Assembly (NCBI RefSeq): GCF_020858115.1
Contig: NZ_JACYMM010000003.1
Location: 496,001-560,000, forward strand
Source of the DNA: Janthinobacterium sp. FW305-129
Lineage (GTDB): Bacteria > Pseudomonadota > Gammaproteobacteria > Burkholderiales > Burkholderiaceae_D
DNA: 64,000 nucleotides
Direction: 5' to 3'
Shown here: piece after piece, positions 63,056 through 64,000 of the stretch
How positions within the stretch are numbered: the first letter of the stretch is position 1
Layout: each line of letters opens with the position of its first letter
Translations under genes and position numbers: made by a program
Notes under the pieces: generated by a model
The model's database searches: none
Told to the model about the DNA's origin: nothing
The model's input: only the letters and a program-made list of their open reading frames with translations

Positions 63056-64000
63056 TTAGACCATTTTCCAGTTGATCTGTTCGCCCGCGTTGAGCGGAAT
63101 CACGTGGCTGTCGCCCAGCGGCAGCGAAGCCGGCAAGGTCCAGCTTTCGCGACGCAAGGTGATGGTATCCGTGTTGCGCGGCACGCCGTAGAAGGCCGGG
63201 CCGTGGAAGCTGGCGAACGCCTCCAGTTTATCGAGCGCGCCGGCCCGTTCGAACGCTTCGGCATACATTTCCATCGCGTGCAGGGCCGTATAGCAGCCGG
63301 CGCAACCGCAGGCCATTTCCTTGGCGCCTTGCGCGTGCGGCGCCGAATCGGTGCCGAGGAAGAAGCGCTCGTCGCCGCTGGCGGCTGCCGTCATCAGCGC
63401 CAGGCGGTGCTCTTCGCGCTTGAGGATGGGCAGGCAGTAGTAATGGGGGCGGATGCCGCCCTTGAAAATCTCGTTGCGGTTGTACAGCAGATGGTGCGCC
63501 GTGATGGTGGCGGCGATCGGGCCTTCCGCTTCAGCCACGTACTGCGCCGCATCCTTGGTGGTGATATGCTCGAACACGACGGACAGGGCCGGGAAGGCGC
63601 TGCGCAGCGGACGCATCACGCGTTCGATGAAGACGGCTTCGCGGTCGAAAATGTCGATTTCCGGATCCGTCACTTCGCCGTGCACGAGGAAGGGCATGCC
63701 CACTTCCTGCATCACTTCGAGCACCTTGTAGCAATTCTTCAAATCCGTCACGCCCAGGTCGGAATTCGTCGTCGCGCCCGCCGGATACAATTTGACGGCC
63801 TGCACGATGCCGCTGTCCTGCGCGCGGCGGATTTCCTCGGGCGAGGTGTTGTTCGTCAGGTACAGCACCATCAGCGGATCGAAGTTCACGCCCTCCGGCA
63901 CGGCGGCCAGGATGCGCTCGCGGTAGGCGCTGGCATCGGCCGTGGTGGTAACGGGCGGCTTCAGGTTCGGCATGACGATGGCGCGACCGAACTGGCGCGC
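63056..64000 (-). CDS. pyrC: Dihydroorotase (partial, N-terminus beyond the window)
   Basis: The frame is open to the window edge, so at least 314 residues are seen and about 35 at the N-terminus are missing (E. coli PyrC 348). Class II dihydroorotase features: [34 protein letters not shown] (zinc His and adjoining loop), [15 protein letters not shown] and [16 protein letters not shown] (catalytic Asp). It cyclises carbamoyl-aspartate to dihydroorotate in pyrimidine synthesis. The zinc site His of the HxH motif lies in the missing part. Confidence 0.95.
   Translation of the reverse strand, partial: ARQFGRAIVMPNLKPPVTTTADASAYRERILAAVPEGVNFDPLMVLYLTNNTSPEEIRRAQDSGIVQAVKLYPAGATTNSDLGVTDLKNCYKVLEVMQEVGMPFLVHGEVTDPEIDIFDREAVFIERVMRPLRSAFPALSVVFEHITTKDAAQYVAEAEGPIAATITAHHLLYNRNEIFKGGIRPHYYCLPILKREEHRLALMTAAASGDERFFLGTDSAPHAQGAKEMACGCAGCYTALHAMEMYAEAFERAGALDKLEAFASFHGPAFYGVPRNTDTITLRRESWTLPASLPLGDSHVIPLNAGEQINWKMV

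Overview
This is a gene-dense, high-GC chromosomal window from a betaproteobacterium, most likely an Oxalobacteraceae member of the Janthinobacterium/Massilia/Duganella group. That placement rests on GC-rich codon use, the proteins recognised (two-gene arginine succinyltransferase, 1571-residue NAD-glutamate dehydrogenase, DUF898/M48 pair, tandem YceI) and gene order. It was not tested by a search. I see no phage, insertion sequence, integron, CRISPR array, rRNA or tRNA; the content is housekeeping and catabolic.

Layout. 1-4780: end of a DUF898 membrane protein, an M48 metalloprotease, a GltB-like flavoprotein and a NagZ-like glycosidase. 4785-7499 (minus): ferrous iron uptake, feoA-feoB plus two small membrane proteins. 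7792-8845 (plus): a Fur-box promoter driving bfd and tonB. 9104-10681: a PiuC-type dioxygenase divergent from bacterioferritin. Bases 4785-10681 therefore form an iron-homeostasis cluster. 10739-22556: a GST, purB, cytochrome b561 with two YceI proteins, a GlsB-like protein, a secreted S46 dipeptidyl peptidase, an M14 carboxypeptidase and a FUSC membrane protein. 22568-32822: an S9 peptidase, two amino-acid permeases, a Rid-family protein, an ABC-F ATPase, an Old Yellow Enzyme and small proteins.

34043-47271 (minus) is the metabolic centrepiece: an ArgR-type AraC-family regulator followed by astC-aruF-aruG-astD-astB-gdhB-astE. This is the complete arginine succinyltransferase pathway with the NAD-dependent glutamate dehydrogenase inserted before astE, so the route arginine to glutamate to 2-oxoglutarate lies in one cluster. 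Two tandem sites fitting the pseudomonad ArgR consensus sit upstream of astC.

47391-51727: a MarR regulator and an HDOD protein, both with TATAAT seven bases before the ATG (leaderless candidates), then a GST, a WYL regulator and a secreted ClpP-fold-like protein around a perfect palindrome. 51801-57601 (minus) is the conserved queA-tgt-yajC-secD-secF cluster, divergent from recG. 59890-64000 (minus) holds pyrC (cut by the window edge), a DUF3025 protein, a Gfo/Idh/MocA oxidoreductase, an MFS transporter and a 41-residue membrane protein.

The least explained sequence is the roughly 237-nt leader of the permease at 24588-26060. It contains a 15-bp inverted repeat closing a 118-nt element with nested hairpins, an architecture that suggests a cis-regulatory RNA or, alternatively, a MITE-like insertion.
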